A stretch of DNA of 64,000 nt from Brassica napus. Its lineage: Eukaryota; Streptophyta; Magnoliopsida; Brassicales; Brassicaceae. The position numbers and the translations under genes are program-made. The DNA lies in assembly GCF_020379485.1 (NCBI RefSeq), contig NC_063438.1, forward strand, positions 5,600,024 to 5,664,023, read 5' to 3'. Positions 52,001 to 63,045 of this stretch are shown piece by piece. Position 1 is the first letter of the stretch. Every line of letters begins with the position of its first letter. Under the pieces are notes generated by a model. That model was not told the origin of the DNA. It did not search any database and saw only the letters and a program-made list of their open reading frames with translations.

Positions 52001-53233
52001 TGGGATTGGCCACTTCGCCAACTTGACATCAACAATGCCTTTCTTCAAGGAACTCTTGATGAGGATGTCTATATGCAGCAGCCTCCAGGTTTCATCGACA
52101 AAGATCGTCCCAACTTTGTCTGTAAGCTCAAGAAACCAATCTATGGCCTCAAGCAAGCTCCACGTTCTTGGTACAATGAGCTCAAACGGTTCCTCTTACA
52201 ATCTGGATTCCGCAACTCTCTTGCTGATGCCTCTCTCTTTTTCTTCAAAGATAAGACGGTCATCATGTACTTGCTTGTGTATGTCGATGACATAATCATC
52301 ACGGGGAGCTCAACAACTGCAGTCAAGTCGTTCATTGATCTTCTTGCAAAACGTTTTGCACTCAAAGACCTTGGCGACCTTGCTTACTTTCTTGGCATCG
52401 AAGTCATGCGCTCCACTGCTGGTGTTGTTCTTTCACAAAGGAAGTACATCTCTGACCTTCTTCATCGCACTCGCATGACTGCAGCAAAGCCTACTGCAAC
52501 ACCTATGTGCTCTACGTCGTCTCTGACTCTCAATGATGGAACGCTACTACCGGATGGAAATGAGTATCGAACAGTGATTGGCGGCCTTCAGTATCTCTCT
52601 CTCACTAGACCAGATATATCGTTTGCGGTCAGCAAGCTCTCCCAGTTCATGCATAAACCCACAACAACACATTGGGAAGCAGCAAAACGAGTTCTTCGGT
52701 ATCTTGCTGGCACCATCACTACTGGTCTCTTTTTCAAACGCCCCAACTCACTGTCTCTCCATGCGTTTTCTGATGCTGATTGGGCTCGGAACCGTGATGA
52801 CTACACCTCTACCGGAGCGTATGTTGTTTTTCTTGGACAGCATCCCATTTCCTGGTCCGCTAAGAAGCAAACGAGTGTCTCCAGATCGTCCACTGAGGCC
52901 GAGTATCGGTCTGTTGCAAACACTGCTGCGGAAGTTAGTTGGGTCTCCTCACTCCTTCTTGAGATTGGTGTACCCATTCCTGCCACTCCAACGGTCTTTT
53001 GCGATAATATTGGTGCCACATATCTTGCCGCAAATCCTGTATTTCACACTCGCATGAAGCACTTGGCTCTTGACTATCATTTTGTTCGCAATCAAGTTCA
53101 GGCCAAGAACCTACGAGTTACACATGTCTGCTCTGCTGATCAGTTGGCAGATGCTCTGACCAAACCACTACCTCGTCGTCGGTTTGAGTCTCTGTTTATC
53201 AAGATCGGACTTGTAAATCGCCGTCCGTCTTGA
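49034..53233 (+). CDS. Copia gag-pol polyprotein, uninterrupted
   Basis: One open frame of 1399 residues. In order: gag (NYLMWSKQIHALLEGHEL near 45-65), a zinc knuckle CQACGVQGHSAQRC (about residue 289), protease DSG in WLMDSGATNHV (about 340), integrase zinc domain with HHRLGHP (about 472) and DDE core (LFSDVW, TDNGGEY), reverse transcriptase with YVDDIIITG (about 1081) and RNase H (SDADWARN, STEAEYRSVA). The order PR-IN-RT-RH is Copia. There is no stop or frameshift, so it may be competent. A run of 14 G at 51618-51631 codes for four glycines in the integrase-RT linker. Confidence 0.95.
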   Translation: MSSESSHNSGAATAERTAVYNSSDPQNSLLSVNMGNITKLTNTNYLMWSKQIHALLEGHELHGFLVAHDDIPTATIETNGVAEPNPAFVSWRRQDRLLYSAVLGALSLPVQLLVASATTTHEVWTMLAGAFGTPTRGHIRQLKFQIKSCTKGSNTISEYLRTMKTKADELALLGKPMDSEDLIEQVLAGLPEEYKPEIDATNGRDNLISSTELHEKLVNREAMILCAQPSSPAFPITANQASCSNNNKGNNNNNWRNQTPQQHQQQQPVQGQQQQNRNYTRQSRPYLGKCQACGVQGHSAQRCSMFRIVPTQNPTTSEQQWRPSANQMALNTTNTEGWLMDSGATNHVTSDFHNLSLHNPYTGNDSIVVGNGAALPITHTGSFHSHTSNRNYTFNNVLCVPSMHKNLISVYQFCNDNQTSVEFFPSMFQVKDLDTGAPLLKGPVKNGSYEWPYSSSLGAFSVSKSSLSHWHHRLGHPAFPILKTITSSFLSSSLCNALESTPCNSCLLNKSHKLPFSTTTISSSHPLQVLFSDVWMSPVLSVDGYKYYLLIVDHFTRYMWFFPLKLKSQVAATFTRFKSLVENQFNQRIRTLYTDNGGEYIALASFLATHGISHLTTPPHTPEHNGVSERRHRHIVETGLALLTHASMPPSYWTYAFATATYLINRMPTKTLSMASPYSQLFKMEPHYSKLRVFGCLCYPWLRPYTSHKLDPRSLPCIFLGYSLTQSAYLCLHLPTSRLYISRHVEFCENNFPFPLSSSPFAHQDESEPSWVPTVTPLDTDCRSLTAPPTTAPTAVVLPCSDPLPTNTTSATMDQSGVPSTTITPTTTTAQNASSSTTLASSEPPMSPQNREPVNNHQMVTRGGGGKNQIVKTNPKYSYSAHLVLASLDPHTISQALSDPLWRDSVSAEFNNFIRTDTFDLVPPLTEQNVVGCKWLFRTKFLPDGTVDKRKSRLVAKGYTQRPDIDFHETFSPVVKAPTIRLIISVATTWDWPLRQLDINNAFLQGTLDEDVYMQQPPGFIDKDRPNFVCKLKKPIYGLKQAPRSWYNELKRFLLQSGFRNSLADASLFFFKDKTVIMYLLVYVDDIIITGSSTTAVKSFIDLLAKRFALKDLGDLAYFLGIEVMRSTAGVVLSQRKYISDLLHRTRMTAAKPTATPMCSTSSLTLNDGTLLPDGNEYRTVIGGLQYLSLTRPDISFAVSKLSQFMHKPTTTHWEAAKRVLRYLAGTITTGLFFKRPNSLSLHAFSDADWARNRDDYTSTGAYVVFLGQHPISWSAKKQTSVSRSSTEAEYRSVANTAAEVSWVSSLLLEIGVPIPATPTVFCDNIGATYLAANPVFHTRMKHLALDYHFVRNQVQAKNLRVTHVCSADQLADALTKPLPRRRFESLFIKIGLVNRRPS

Positions 53234-53240
53234 GGGAGCG

Positions 53241-53397
53241 TATTGGATATACTTGACTTATACGATAACCTCAAATCTAGGATTATCTCTTTTGTATATA
53301 TCCTTAGTATATGCTAAGTATATTCCTCTGTCATGTACCTATATATATTGTACGTTGATCATTCAATAAAGTATTCTGTTCTCTCTCAAATCCTATA
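53241..53397 (+). repeat. Copia 3' LTR
   Basis: 157 bp, starts directly after the purine tract and ends at the TTAGC duplication. Relative to the 5' LTR it has GTATTCTG after AATAAA and one A/T substitution. Confidence 0.9.
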
Positions 53398-54144
53398 TTA
53401 GCCATCAAAACATTATCTTTCTTTTGGCATCACATTCCTCCAATTTCTCCATCCATCTCTCTACCTGAGATCAACATGTCGAAAGAGATTTTAATCGTGA
53501 GTGTCATGAGAAGATATTGAGAAAATGTGAGCACCATAGGTTCAGGACTCAGGAGTTACAGTGGGATGGAAATAGGCATATATCATTCCAATGATCATAT
53601 GTAGCGGTCAAGTCCGGATCTGAAGTGCCATTCATGTAGCAGTGGTAGGTCTGGTTTAGCTGGATCAGTGTATCCTGCAGTTCTTTAAGGATAGAAACCA
53701 AATGTTAGTCAACATACATAAACACAGATCTCATGACCAAGAGGCATCCAAACATTGCCGTGAAATATAAAGGGAAAAAAAAAGATATGAAAGAAGTCCG
53801 AGCTGACCAAGTAAGAATGTTAGAGGACTCTAGAAAATCTCAAAAACTCCAGGAATCTCCCACATGAGGATGACCACAAGAAAGCATGAAGCAATTTTCA
53901 CAGCCATTACTGATGGAATTTCGTTATACCGACTGAAGATACCAAGGGCTCCATACACCATTAGAGTAAGCAGAGTGTGCATCGGACAGATGTAGTATAT
54001 CATATAATCGTTATTGAAAATGATGCAGCTAAATGCCACAAATAAGTTAAGACGCCACATCATCTGGAAGAAGTAAAATATTTCATGAGCATCGTGAGTT
54101 TTTGAAAGAAACATATGCTTTACAGAAGCATATATTATGGTAAA

Positions 54145-57100
54145 CTGATTTTTTTTTTTGTAACACTAAACTTGCATTAATTCGACAGAGTTTAGGCCCT
54201 GTAGGGGGCTGGTACAACAGACGCATTTAACAAGGCTTGCTTTGCCATAGCATCAGCTTCCTTGTTATTTGTACGTCGAATCCAAGAGATAGAAAAATGT
54301 TCAAAAGCCGAAGACAAGCTAATGATATCAGCTAAGATACCATACAGTTCTGCAATCGGAGTCCCTGATTTCAGAGCGTTGAAGAGGATTAGAGAATCTG
54401 TGTTGCAGTGTAGCCGTCTAGTGTCCCTGGCGACACAGTCCGTCATTGCCTCTCTCAGTGCTAGTCCTTCCGCTACGAGTGGGGAAGCAACGAAGTAACA
54501 ATGTGACATTCTTTGTGTAGTGGAGTTGTCCTCTCTGATGGTCCATCCTAATCCCGCTGTTCTCCGGTCTGCTTGCCACGCTGCGTCTGAATATACCACA
54601 GTTGTGTGCGGTGGTCTTGTCTCTCTAGGTAGAGGGGTCGGTGTAGGAGTTGGAGTCTTGACCTGTTCAGAGAGCCATTCCCTTGCTGCGTTTATGGCCG
54701 ATGAGATGACTTCCTCGGGTGATGACTGCTTGTTGTTGAAGATCAGATTATTGCGCGCGAGCCAGATACCCCAAAGAATCCACGGAGCAAGTTGCCCTGA
54801 AACACCCGAAGGTGGGAGACACTCTAGAGTACACAGAGAATGCCAGCAAGAAGCTAAATCTACCAGTCCTCTAACATCAACACTTTGTGAGAAAGGAGCG
54901 AGGCTCCATACTTTTTGAGCGAAGTTGCATTGAAAAAAAAGATGATTGGTAGATTCAGTGGTGTTACATCGATTGCATAGGGTCGAGTTTGTAATGTTGC
55001 GGGCAGCAAGATTGCTTCCTACCGGAAGTGCCGCACGAAAGACCTTCCATAGAAACAACTTGATTTTCGGGGCAGTTTCTATCTTCCAGATATCTCGAAC
55101 CCAGTTGATGTCAGTAGCCAGAGGGTCTTCTAGATTAGCGTTATGCTCCTTCAGGGCCGTTTCATATCCTGAGTGAGTCGTGTACTCTCCAGAAGTGGTG
55201 CCTAGCCATATCAGTTTGTCCGGAGCCCCGGTTTTACTTGGTTTCAGGCTTAGAATAGTCTCTTCCTCCTGCGGTAAAACTCGTCTAATTTCCTCTATGT
55301 TCCAGTCTTGCCTGTTCGGTTGGAGCAAGTGAACGACTTTCATGTTTAGCTGTGCAAGAGGAGGTGGTCCCATTGGTCGTCTCTTTTCCTCAAGGCTCAG
55401 CCATGGCGCTTCCCATATGTTGATAGATTCTCCGTTTCCAACAACCCAACCAGTGTTTTTCAGTATGAGGTCTCTGCCTATCATTAGCCCTCTCCATCCA
55501 TGTGACTCCACGGTTTTGTTTGATGCTTCGAGGAAAGATGAATCTCCAAAGTACTTCCCCTGCAGAATGCGACTGAGTAGGCAGGAGGGGTTATGGATCA
55601 GTCGCCAACTCAGTTTGGCCAGGTAAGCGTCATTGAAACTCTCAAAGTCCCTGAATCCTAGGCCTCCTTTGTCCTTTGGTTGAGTCATCTTAGTCCAGGA
55701 AACCCAATCAATCTTTTTCTTTCCATCTTTGTCGTCCCACCAAAATCTCGTTACCGCTGATTGGATTCGAGTGATGAGAGATTTTGGGAGCTTGAAACAC
55801 GTCATGGCGTGGGACGGGATGGGAGAAAGGACACTGTTGAGCATCACCATTTTACCCGCTGCGGATAAGTGCCTTTTCGACCAACTGCTTGCCTTGATCT
55901 TTATTATGTCCACTATGGATGTGAAAAGATCCCGTTTTCGCCGACCAAAATGCTCGGGTAAACCAAAATATTTCCCGGTGCCACCTTCTTTTTGGATTTG
56001 TAGACAGTCTTTGATATGTGTCTTGACGGAGTTTGGCGCTCTTCGAGAGAAAGTAATGGAGGATTTGCTGGTGTTGATCGATTGGCCGGATGCTGTCTCG
56101 TAGCTAGTCAAGATCGATTGCAAGGCGGTTGCATTTTCCGGATCGGCCTTGAGAAAGAATATTGTGTCGTCCGCAAAGAGAAGGTGATTTATCCTTGGAC
56201 TCTCATTTGCCACTCGAATACCGGTCAGCCGACCAGCTTCTTGAGCTCTATTACAAAGTCCCGAGAGCACCTCACTACACAAGATGAAGATGTATGGTGA
56301 GAGTGGGTCACCTTAACGGATACCCCTACTCGGTTTAACTCTTCCTCTAGGCGAGCCGTTGATGAGGAAGGCGTAAGTAACAGAAGAAACACATTCCATG
56401 ATCCATGAGATCCATCGATGATGAAATCCAAGTCTTTCAAGAACAAGCTGGATAAACTCCCACTCCAACCTGTCATAAGCTTTACTCATATCCGTCTTGA
56501 CAGCCATAGAGACCCGCTGCTCCGCTTTAGAGGTTTGGAGGTAGTGGAGAACTTCATGGGTGATCAAGACATTATCTGCAATTGCTCTTCCCGGGACAAA
56601 GGCGGATTGAGTTTCTGAGATGATTTCTGTGAGTAGAGGTTGCAGTCGCTTTGTCAAGATCTTAGAGATGATCTTGTAGTAGACGTTGCATAATGCTATT
56701 GGTCGATAGTCCGTGACTGCTTGCGGCCCAGTGACTTTTGGGATGAGTCGGATAAAAGTCTCGTTAATCTTCACTGGGAGCTTTACTGGTTTCAAAAAAC
56801 TCTTGCACTTCTTTGACAATATCAGGTCCAATGGAATCCCAATTGGTCTGAAAGAATCCCGAGGAGAATCCATCCGGACCTGGTGCTTTGTCCGCATGGA
56901 TTGAGTAGATAGCCGCTTTAATCTCCTCAGCGTTCGGTATTGATATCAGCCTTTCATTCTCTTCCGCTGATACTTTTGGTTGCAAGGCAAGCTCAACTAT
57001 TTCTTTTCTTTCTCCCGGGGAACTTGTGAAGAGGTTCTGGAAATACCGGACAATCACTTGAGCAATCTGCTCCTCTCTATAGACTGGATTTCCCTCTTCG

Positions 57101-58023
57101 TCGTCAATGACCGAGAAGCTGTTAGCTCTTTTCCTGTTCTTTGTGGTCGCATGGAAAAAGCCGGAGTTCCGGTCTCCTAACCTGAGCCAGAGCAGTCTAC
57201 TCCGCTGGCGCCAATAAGCTTCTTTCGGCCTGGTATGCGCTTTTGAGTTCGGTGGTGATTTTGTGAATCAGTTGGACGTCATTGACGCTGCTGGTTTGAG
57301 CTTCCTCCAATTCTAGCTTCTTTTGCGAGATCACGAGTCTGCTATTTGTCTGCTTCGTCTTGTTCCATTTGGAAATTGCTCCTCGTACTAAAGCGATCTT
57401 CTCCGAGACTGTCTGATGTCGAGCTTCAGACCATACAGACTTAATAAGCTCTGTTACTTCCGGGTTATCCTTCAGCCTCCTATCATATCTGAAGATTCCC
57501 TTGTGTTTCTTATTTCCCGGTTCAAAAACAGATATAAGCGGCTTGTGGTCTGATCCCTCGTAGGGAAGGTATACACATCTTGCTGTCGGGAAAAGCTCTG
57601 CCCAGCTTGTGTTTGCAGCTGCCCTGTCTAAACGGCAGCGGACTAGATGGTCTCCACGCTTGCCTCGCCAAGACAAAAAGTCCCCTGAGTGCGGAATGTC
57701 AAATAGGTCTCCCTCCGCATAGAAGGTTCTCAAGTCTGAGAATGATCCTTCTGGTCTTTCGGTTCCGCCAGTCTTCTCGTCGTTGTTGAGTAGGTCGTTG
57801 AAATCGCCAGTGATGAACCATGGTTGGTCTCTAGCATTTGATAAATCTATCAGCTGGTCCCATATCGCTCTCCTCTTGATTCTATCAGTGTCCGCATACA
57901 CAAAAGTCGCATAAAAATTTTCCCCTTCAACTTCCATACAAGTATCCAGTACATTAGTTGTAACATCTAGAACTTCTAGCTTGATTTCCTGTTTCCAAAT
58001 TAGAGCGAGGCCTCCTTTCTGAT
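54145..58023 (-). mobile_element. 5'-truncated LINE in RWA3-like gene
   Basis: The element 54150-58018 (about 3.9 kb) is on the minus strand and is flanked by a short CTGAT repeat (54145-54149, 58019-58023). It ends with GTGTTAC and an A-run (plus T-run from 54150). Going 5' to 3' it codes for part of an AP endonuclease (57937-57197: WFITGDFNDLL, SDHKPLISVF), reverse transcriptase (HADKAPGPDGFSSGFFQ, FADDTIFFLK), zf-RVT (FLWKVFRAALPVG, CNRCNTTESTNHLFF) and an RNase H (VYSDAAWQADRRTAGLGWTI). ORF1 is absent. Damage: frameshifts near 57200 and 56780, and a CAA to TAA stop in RGIR(Q)GDPLSPY at about 56314. Confidence 0.9.
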
Positions 58024-59152
58024 ATAGTAATAGGAGAAGTTCCCGAAACCAGTCATCCAGACGTAGGCAGCGATGAATACCCTGATGGCATTGTATATCT
58101 CAGCAGCAGCAAAGTAATGATACATCAGAAACAGAACCTAGCAAGAAAAACAGTTGCAAAACAACATATTTAACTGGACGAAAAACAAATGAAAAGGTAA
58201 TGAACAACTACTGAGAAACATCCACCCCTTCCACTCTTCAGTCTGGTGACGATTAAGATAGAGAATATAGTCTCTTCAAGGACGTCATGGCTGACACTAT
58301 AATGAGTAGACAGTAGAGAAAGATGAAAAGGTCTCTGTTATAAATCTGCAAAATGTAAAATCTCAGATGTTAGTTTCCTACCTCTGAATGATTTAAAGAT
58401 ATAATGTTACACTATATTACACATCTCTAGCACATATATTGTTTCAGATCTTTGATATGCGGTTGAAACTGAGAAAGGGAAATTAAGAGGAGACACCTTT
58501 TTCGACTCGCCAAGCAAGCTTGTTCGATCGCAAATATAAAAGTAAAAAAGAATAGCCCCGAACTCAGCCCTGAGAGATAGTAATACAATCATGATAATGA
58601 TGATCAGCATGGCCATGAATCCAATCTGGTAGTTTACGAACTTACATGGCTCTCAAGGTTGCTCGATTATCAATCAAGAAAGAGTCCTCCAGCGTCAGAA
58701 ACCTACAAGTAGACAAAAACGTAAATGGTTTCATGAACACTCCACTCCAACAACAAACAAACAAAAAAACAAGAAATGGCTATAAAACTACCTAACGAGG
58801 TTGGTTTTGATAGAAGAGTTATAGAACTTGGTAGAGACCGATCTGGGAAGACCACCACCTCCTTCAAGTAACACTGCTACTTCCTTCCTCATCCTTGTTT
58901 TTCACCTCACCCAGTTCAACCAAATTATTATCTGAATGACTGCAAGTAAGGTGCAAAGATATTAAAACACAAAGCAAGTTAGATACATAACAAGAGTGCA
59001 CCCGTATAAATAAATAATTAACACCAATTTAAATCATAAATAATTCCCAAAAGTACATACACTTTAGAATGCAAGGAAGATCTCTTATACTCTAGAAACT
59101 CTGAGTATATCCATGCTATGAAGACAGGGATGACTCCGAGCAGAAACGAAAC

Positions 59153-59978
59153 CTGCATTACAGAAAAAATACCAGAAGATCTCTAGTGTGCATCATTTTA
59201 CGATTGAGGCTAAAGAGAAAACAGAATGAACTTGGAAAGCTACTACTAGCATTCTTAAGATATCAAACTAAATTTCCTTAGCAAACTGATCCACATTTGT
59301 AAATTCAATCACGATACGCTTAAATAATGAAATTAAGAATACACTGAAGCATGAGAAACCACCAACCGTAGAAGAAGAAGAAGAAGAAGAAGAAGAAGCT
59401 ATTTGCTTCAAGTATGGAGAAAATGGCGGGTGCTACGTCCTTCTCGTCAAGTTCACCTGAACGGTTGTTTGTTGGTTTCGCGATGGCTTCGTTCGTTTTT
59501 CTCCCGGTTTACTTATTAAAATAACAGAAACAAACATGATTATCGATGGAAAGAAAAAAGAAACTACTGCTACTAACCGGCTAATTTTGTAGACTAATAA
59601 AATTATTTTGCACTTATTTTTGTACAAGTACACATTATATAAGAAACTACTTTAAAAAAAAATGTAAAAAACATGAAAAAATATTATGAGTAGAAATTAG
59701 CTGAATCACATTAAGAAAAAACAGTAAAAAGTTGGTATACCAATCATCACAGTTGTATGATTGCCAAACACTTACAGAGTCATAAGTTAGTACTTATGAG
59801 TTATGACATCTGCAACCACCTCTTCGTCCCCACGTTAAGCATCAAATGCAAATGAAGCAGATCGATTCATGCTCTCTTGAGTCTTGAGCGACCTACAACA
59901 CTTTGCACCACTTTCATCGTCAGAAGACACAACTTAACTCACATCTTTAACATCCTCAGAAACTCGGAGCTGAAGGGA
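59153..59978. other. Spacer between RWA3 relic and PPR gene
   Basis: Should contain the first exon and promoter of RWA3, but no MAD-type start exon was recognised. A (GAA)n repeat of about ten units lies at 59369-59398. No gene supported. Confidence 0.5.
59369..59398. repeat. (GAA)n microsatellite
   Basis: AGAAGAAGAAG repeat of about 30 bp. On the RWA3 sense strand it is (TTC)n, plausible in its former leader. Confidence 0.9.
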
Positions 59979-61912
59979 CTAACCAAAACTCAAACTCCCA
60001 CTGGAAAAATCATACCTTCCCTTCTTCATCTCCTCTACCAACAAACCCAACAACGACCCAGCATCCTCCCTGCCACACTGTAAAACATAGCTTCCAGCAT
60101 TAAACTCTATCATCTCACCATCCATCTCAATCCAGCTACATCCTGGCGTCTTAACAACGCCTCTGTCTCTCATCAACGCCCTCATCTCCGCACATTCATC
60201 CCACATCTTCATATCAGCATACACCTTCGAAGATATAACATAGTTCCCTGCGTTCTTCACCTCCTCCATCTCCATCAACATCTTCATCGCTTTCCCTCCA
60301 ACCACCACATCTTTTCTCTTCTGACACGCTCCAAGAATCGCTCCTAACATGATCTCATCTGCCTTCCCAGGAAACTTCTCCATGAACTCCCACGCCTCGT
60401 TTAACATCCCCGCACGAGCCAAAAGATCGATAACGTTTGTGTAGTGCTCGATCTTCGGGACCAACCCGAAGGAAGAACTCATCTCATGGAAATACCTACG
60501 GCCCTGATCGACCAAACCGGCGTGAACACAAGCAGAGAGCACTCCCACGAATGTAACATCACTTGGAGGAACTGACATTTGGTCAAACAGTAAAAGAGCT
60601 TCTTTGGCGTGTCCATGATGCGCGTAAGTAGATATCATAGCGTTCCAAGTTGCTTCGTTTTTCACAGGCATGGATTCAAATACTCTAAGAGCGTCCTCTA
60701 TGCCTCCGCACTTCCCGTACATATCAACTAGTCCTGTGGCCACATAGATGTTATGTTGCAAGCCTGTTTCTAAGGCGTATGACTCAATCCTTTTGCCTAA
60801 CTCAAGAGCTCCAACTGAACCACAAGCAGACAGTACCGTAGACAATGTAACAGCGTCAGGGGAAACTCTTGAATCTTCCATCTCACGAAACAGCTTAATA
60901 GCTTCCATTGACCTCCCGTTTTGTGAGTACCTGAGATGGAATCCATTAAAAAGTTTCGATCTTTATATGAATATAGTTTCAAACATGAGACTTACACAGT
61001 GATCATAGCATTCCAAGCAACACGGTCCTTGTTAACCATCTGATTGAAAACCCTTCTCGCCGAGTCCAATTCCCCGCATTTGCCATACATACTGATCAAC
61101 TTAGGCCCAAGAAACGCGCTTAACCCGATCTTCTTCCTGATAGCTATACCCTCAAGCAATCTACCAGTTTTCAAATCACCCAAATGTGAACAAGCACCCA
61201 ACACACTCACCAACGTCCTCTCATCTGGCTCAACTCCTTCCTCCTCCATCCTCCTAAACAAACCCACCGCGTCTTCCGCCTTACCCGCAAGAGAATACCC
61301 AGCAATCATCGAGTTCCACGACACCATATCTTTCTCAGTAATTTCATCGAACACCTTCCGTGCATCAACCACATGACGACATTTCGCATACATAGTGATC
61401 AACGAATGATTCACGTGATCGTCTCTTTCCAACCCGACTTTGAACAGCGAGGAATGAACAGATCTACCAACCCTAATCTCCGGGAGGTTCCCGCACGCGA
61501 CGAAAACGAAATTGTACGTGAAATTATCGGGCTTTAACCCAGAAAACCTCATCCGGCGGTACAGCGACAACGCCCCCACGTGATCGTGCCACGTGTTGGT
61601 TAGCCCCCGGATCATGAAATTGAAGGAGTAGTGGTTAGGTTCCTCCGCCGCGGAGAAGAGGAGAGAGGCGTGAGTGAAGTCGCCGAGCTCGACGGCTCTG
61701 GGAATCAGGAAATTGGGTTTGTCGACGGAGTTTAATAACATCTGGGCTTGGATCTCTCGGAGTTGGTTCACGGAGACGCATTTTTTAAGCCGGAGAAGAA
61801 AGTCTCCGACGAGATCGCGTCGTGATTCTTCAGGTTGTTTAGGTTTGAGTGATGGGAATTGGCGGGAAATGGAGAACGCTAGTTTCTCTGGTTTGAGCAT
61901 TTGAAATCTCAT
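59979..61912 (-). CDS. PLS-class pentatricopeptide repeat protein with E/E+ tail
   Basis: Two exons, 60996-61912 and 59930-type join at 60930 down to 59979 (917 + 952 nt), encode 622 residues. About a dozen PPR motifs are visible (for example [80 protein letters not shown]). After them come E/E+ motifs ([34 protein letters not shown]). No DYW deaminase domain follows. Such proteins bind organellar RNA in mitochondria or plastids and act in C-to-U editing with partner deaminases; the target is unknown. Positional match At2g34400, of nearly equal length (recalled). Introns are unusual for PPR genes; this one sits between two repeats. Intact. Confidence 0.92.
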
Positions 61913-63045
61913 GAGAATGGCCCACGTGTGAAGACAGAGTTTAAAATGGTACGTGGGTTGGATTCGGATCCAGATTCGGGTTTGGGTCTACAGATACGGT
62001 CCACATTAATAGCACACGAACTATATGGTTAAACTTGATAACACATGTTATATAACTAACATAAAAACTATATTTTTGTTGCCGAAATGATAGACCACAC
62101 GTTGAATCCGGCTGTTTTAAATGAAAACTGCTTTAATTCAATTTAATCGATCATATCTAGTATAATTAATATATTATATCGATTAAATTGGTTGTGATCG
62201 GTTTCTATTTAAGAAGTTCAATTTTAAAGATTGAATTACCAAATTTGGACAGTCCTTCAACCTTTTTACAAACAAAAATACTACACTCGTTTGGTAAAGA
62301 GTATCATTTTAAATTTTTATTGTTTTGTATTGTTAATGCGTAAATTTAAATAAAAATTCAATTGCATCTTATTGTTTTAATGTATTAGTTAGAAAGAGAA
62401 AAATACATAGTGTGCGAATAAAAAATAAAATAAAAAAAATTAAATGATACTTCAATATGTATAAAAACTTTTATATGACATTGTTTGTGAAACATATCGA
62501 ATAATAGTGTTATGAAGCTAGCTAACTACTTAATATATATCAATTAATATATATCATATTATTCATATAATTTGCGTAATTAGTAATACATAAATATTGA
62601 TTAGTGATATATGTGTAAAATCTAGATGTGTGGTTATGACGTTATCGAAGCCCACAATCATGTAGTTTCCTAAACTAACAAAGTAACCAGGAAACTAAAA
62701 CTTGATTTGACTTTGCTTTTAACATAAACTATCATATCTATTTGGCTTTGCTTCGACCTGTGTCTTTTTGTTCTACAAAACCACCTGCAGTTCAGCAGTA
62801 TTCACCTTTTATTTATTTAAAATATACAATCATCCAATAATTAACTATGAATTTGCTTTGGCAAGTTGCTAAAAGGCAAAATTTGACTTTTTATTCACTT
62901 TATTCTCATTCTGCCATTGTTTTGGTAAACAAACTATAAAAGGCAAATACTCATCATAATCTCCCAACACACAAAACTTCAAAACATTAATCAAAACTTT
63001 ATACTCTCTTTTCCTTCTATTTCTCAGATTCAGCAAAAAAAAAAA
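61913..63045. promoter_or_regulatory. Divergent upstream region of PPR gene and NIP gene
   Basis: AT-rich. A TATA box TATAAAAG lies at 62935-62942, about 104 bp before the NIP start. CACGTG-type cores (CCCACGTGTG near 61921, GTACGTGGG near 61951) lie beside the PPR start. No other gene is supported. Confidence 0.6.

Larger units (their letters stand above)
48820..53397 (+). mobile_element. Full-length Ty1/Copia LTR retrotransposon, young and intact
   Basis: 5' LTR 48820-48968 (149 bp) and 3' LTR 53241-53397 (157 bp) both run TATTGGATATACTTG to CAAATCCTATA. They differ by one substitution (GGAATATC/GGATTATC) and one 8-bp indel. The exact 5-bp duplication TTAGC flanks it (48815-48819, 53398-53402). 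The primer-binding site TGGTATCAGAGC (48969-48980), complementary to initiator Met-tRNA, directly follows the 5' LTR; a purine tract GAGGGAGCG precedes the 3' LTR. It sits in an RWA3 exon in the opposite orientation. Confidence 0.95.
47875..59152 (-). pseudogene. RWA3: RWA3-like wall polysaccharide O-acetylation gene, decayed
   Basis: Minus-strand exons recognised: 59061-59152, 58792-58939, 58646-58702, 58497-58569, about 58212-58345, about 58019-58137, 53808-54063, 53560-53674, 53464 to 53417 continuing after an insertion at about 48800-48762, 48599-48688, 48441-48503, about 48294-48349, 48108-48192 and 47875-48030. Recognisable blocks include [56 protein letters not shown] and [20 protein letters not shown]. 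The family makes multipass Golgi membrane proteins for acetylating wall polysaccharides. Lesions: a frameshift in the second listed exon, a deletion and stop after AMTSLK, a LINE inserted at 58018, TGG to TAG after VFEIF, a one-base loss in RYIW, and filler plus a Copia element. The first coding exon was not found. Confidence 0.9.

Noticed and set aside
48912..53057. Additional ORFs of 60-160 codons inside the Copia element
   Set aside because: All overlap the intact 1399-codon gag-pol frame in other frames or on the opposite strand.
54262..56904. Plus-strand ORFs through the LINE region
   Set aside because: Antisense to LINE reverse transcriptase/RNase H coding sequence; no independent domain.
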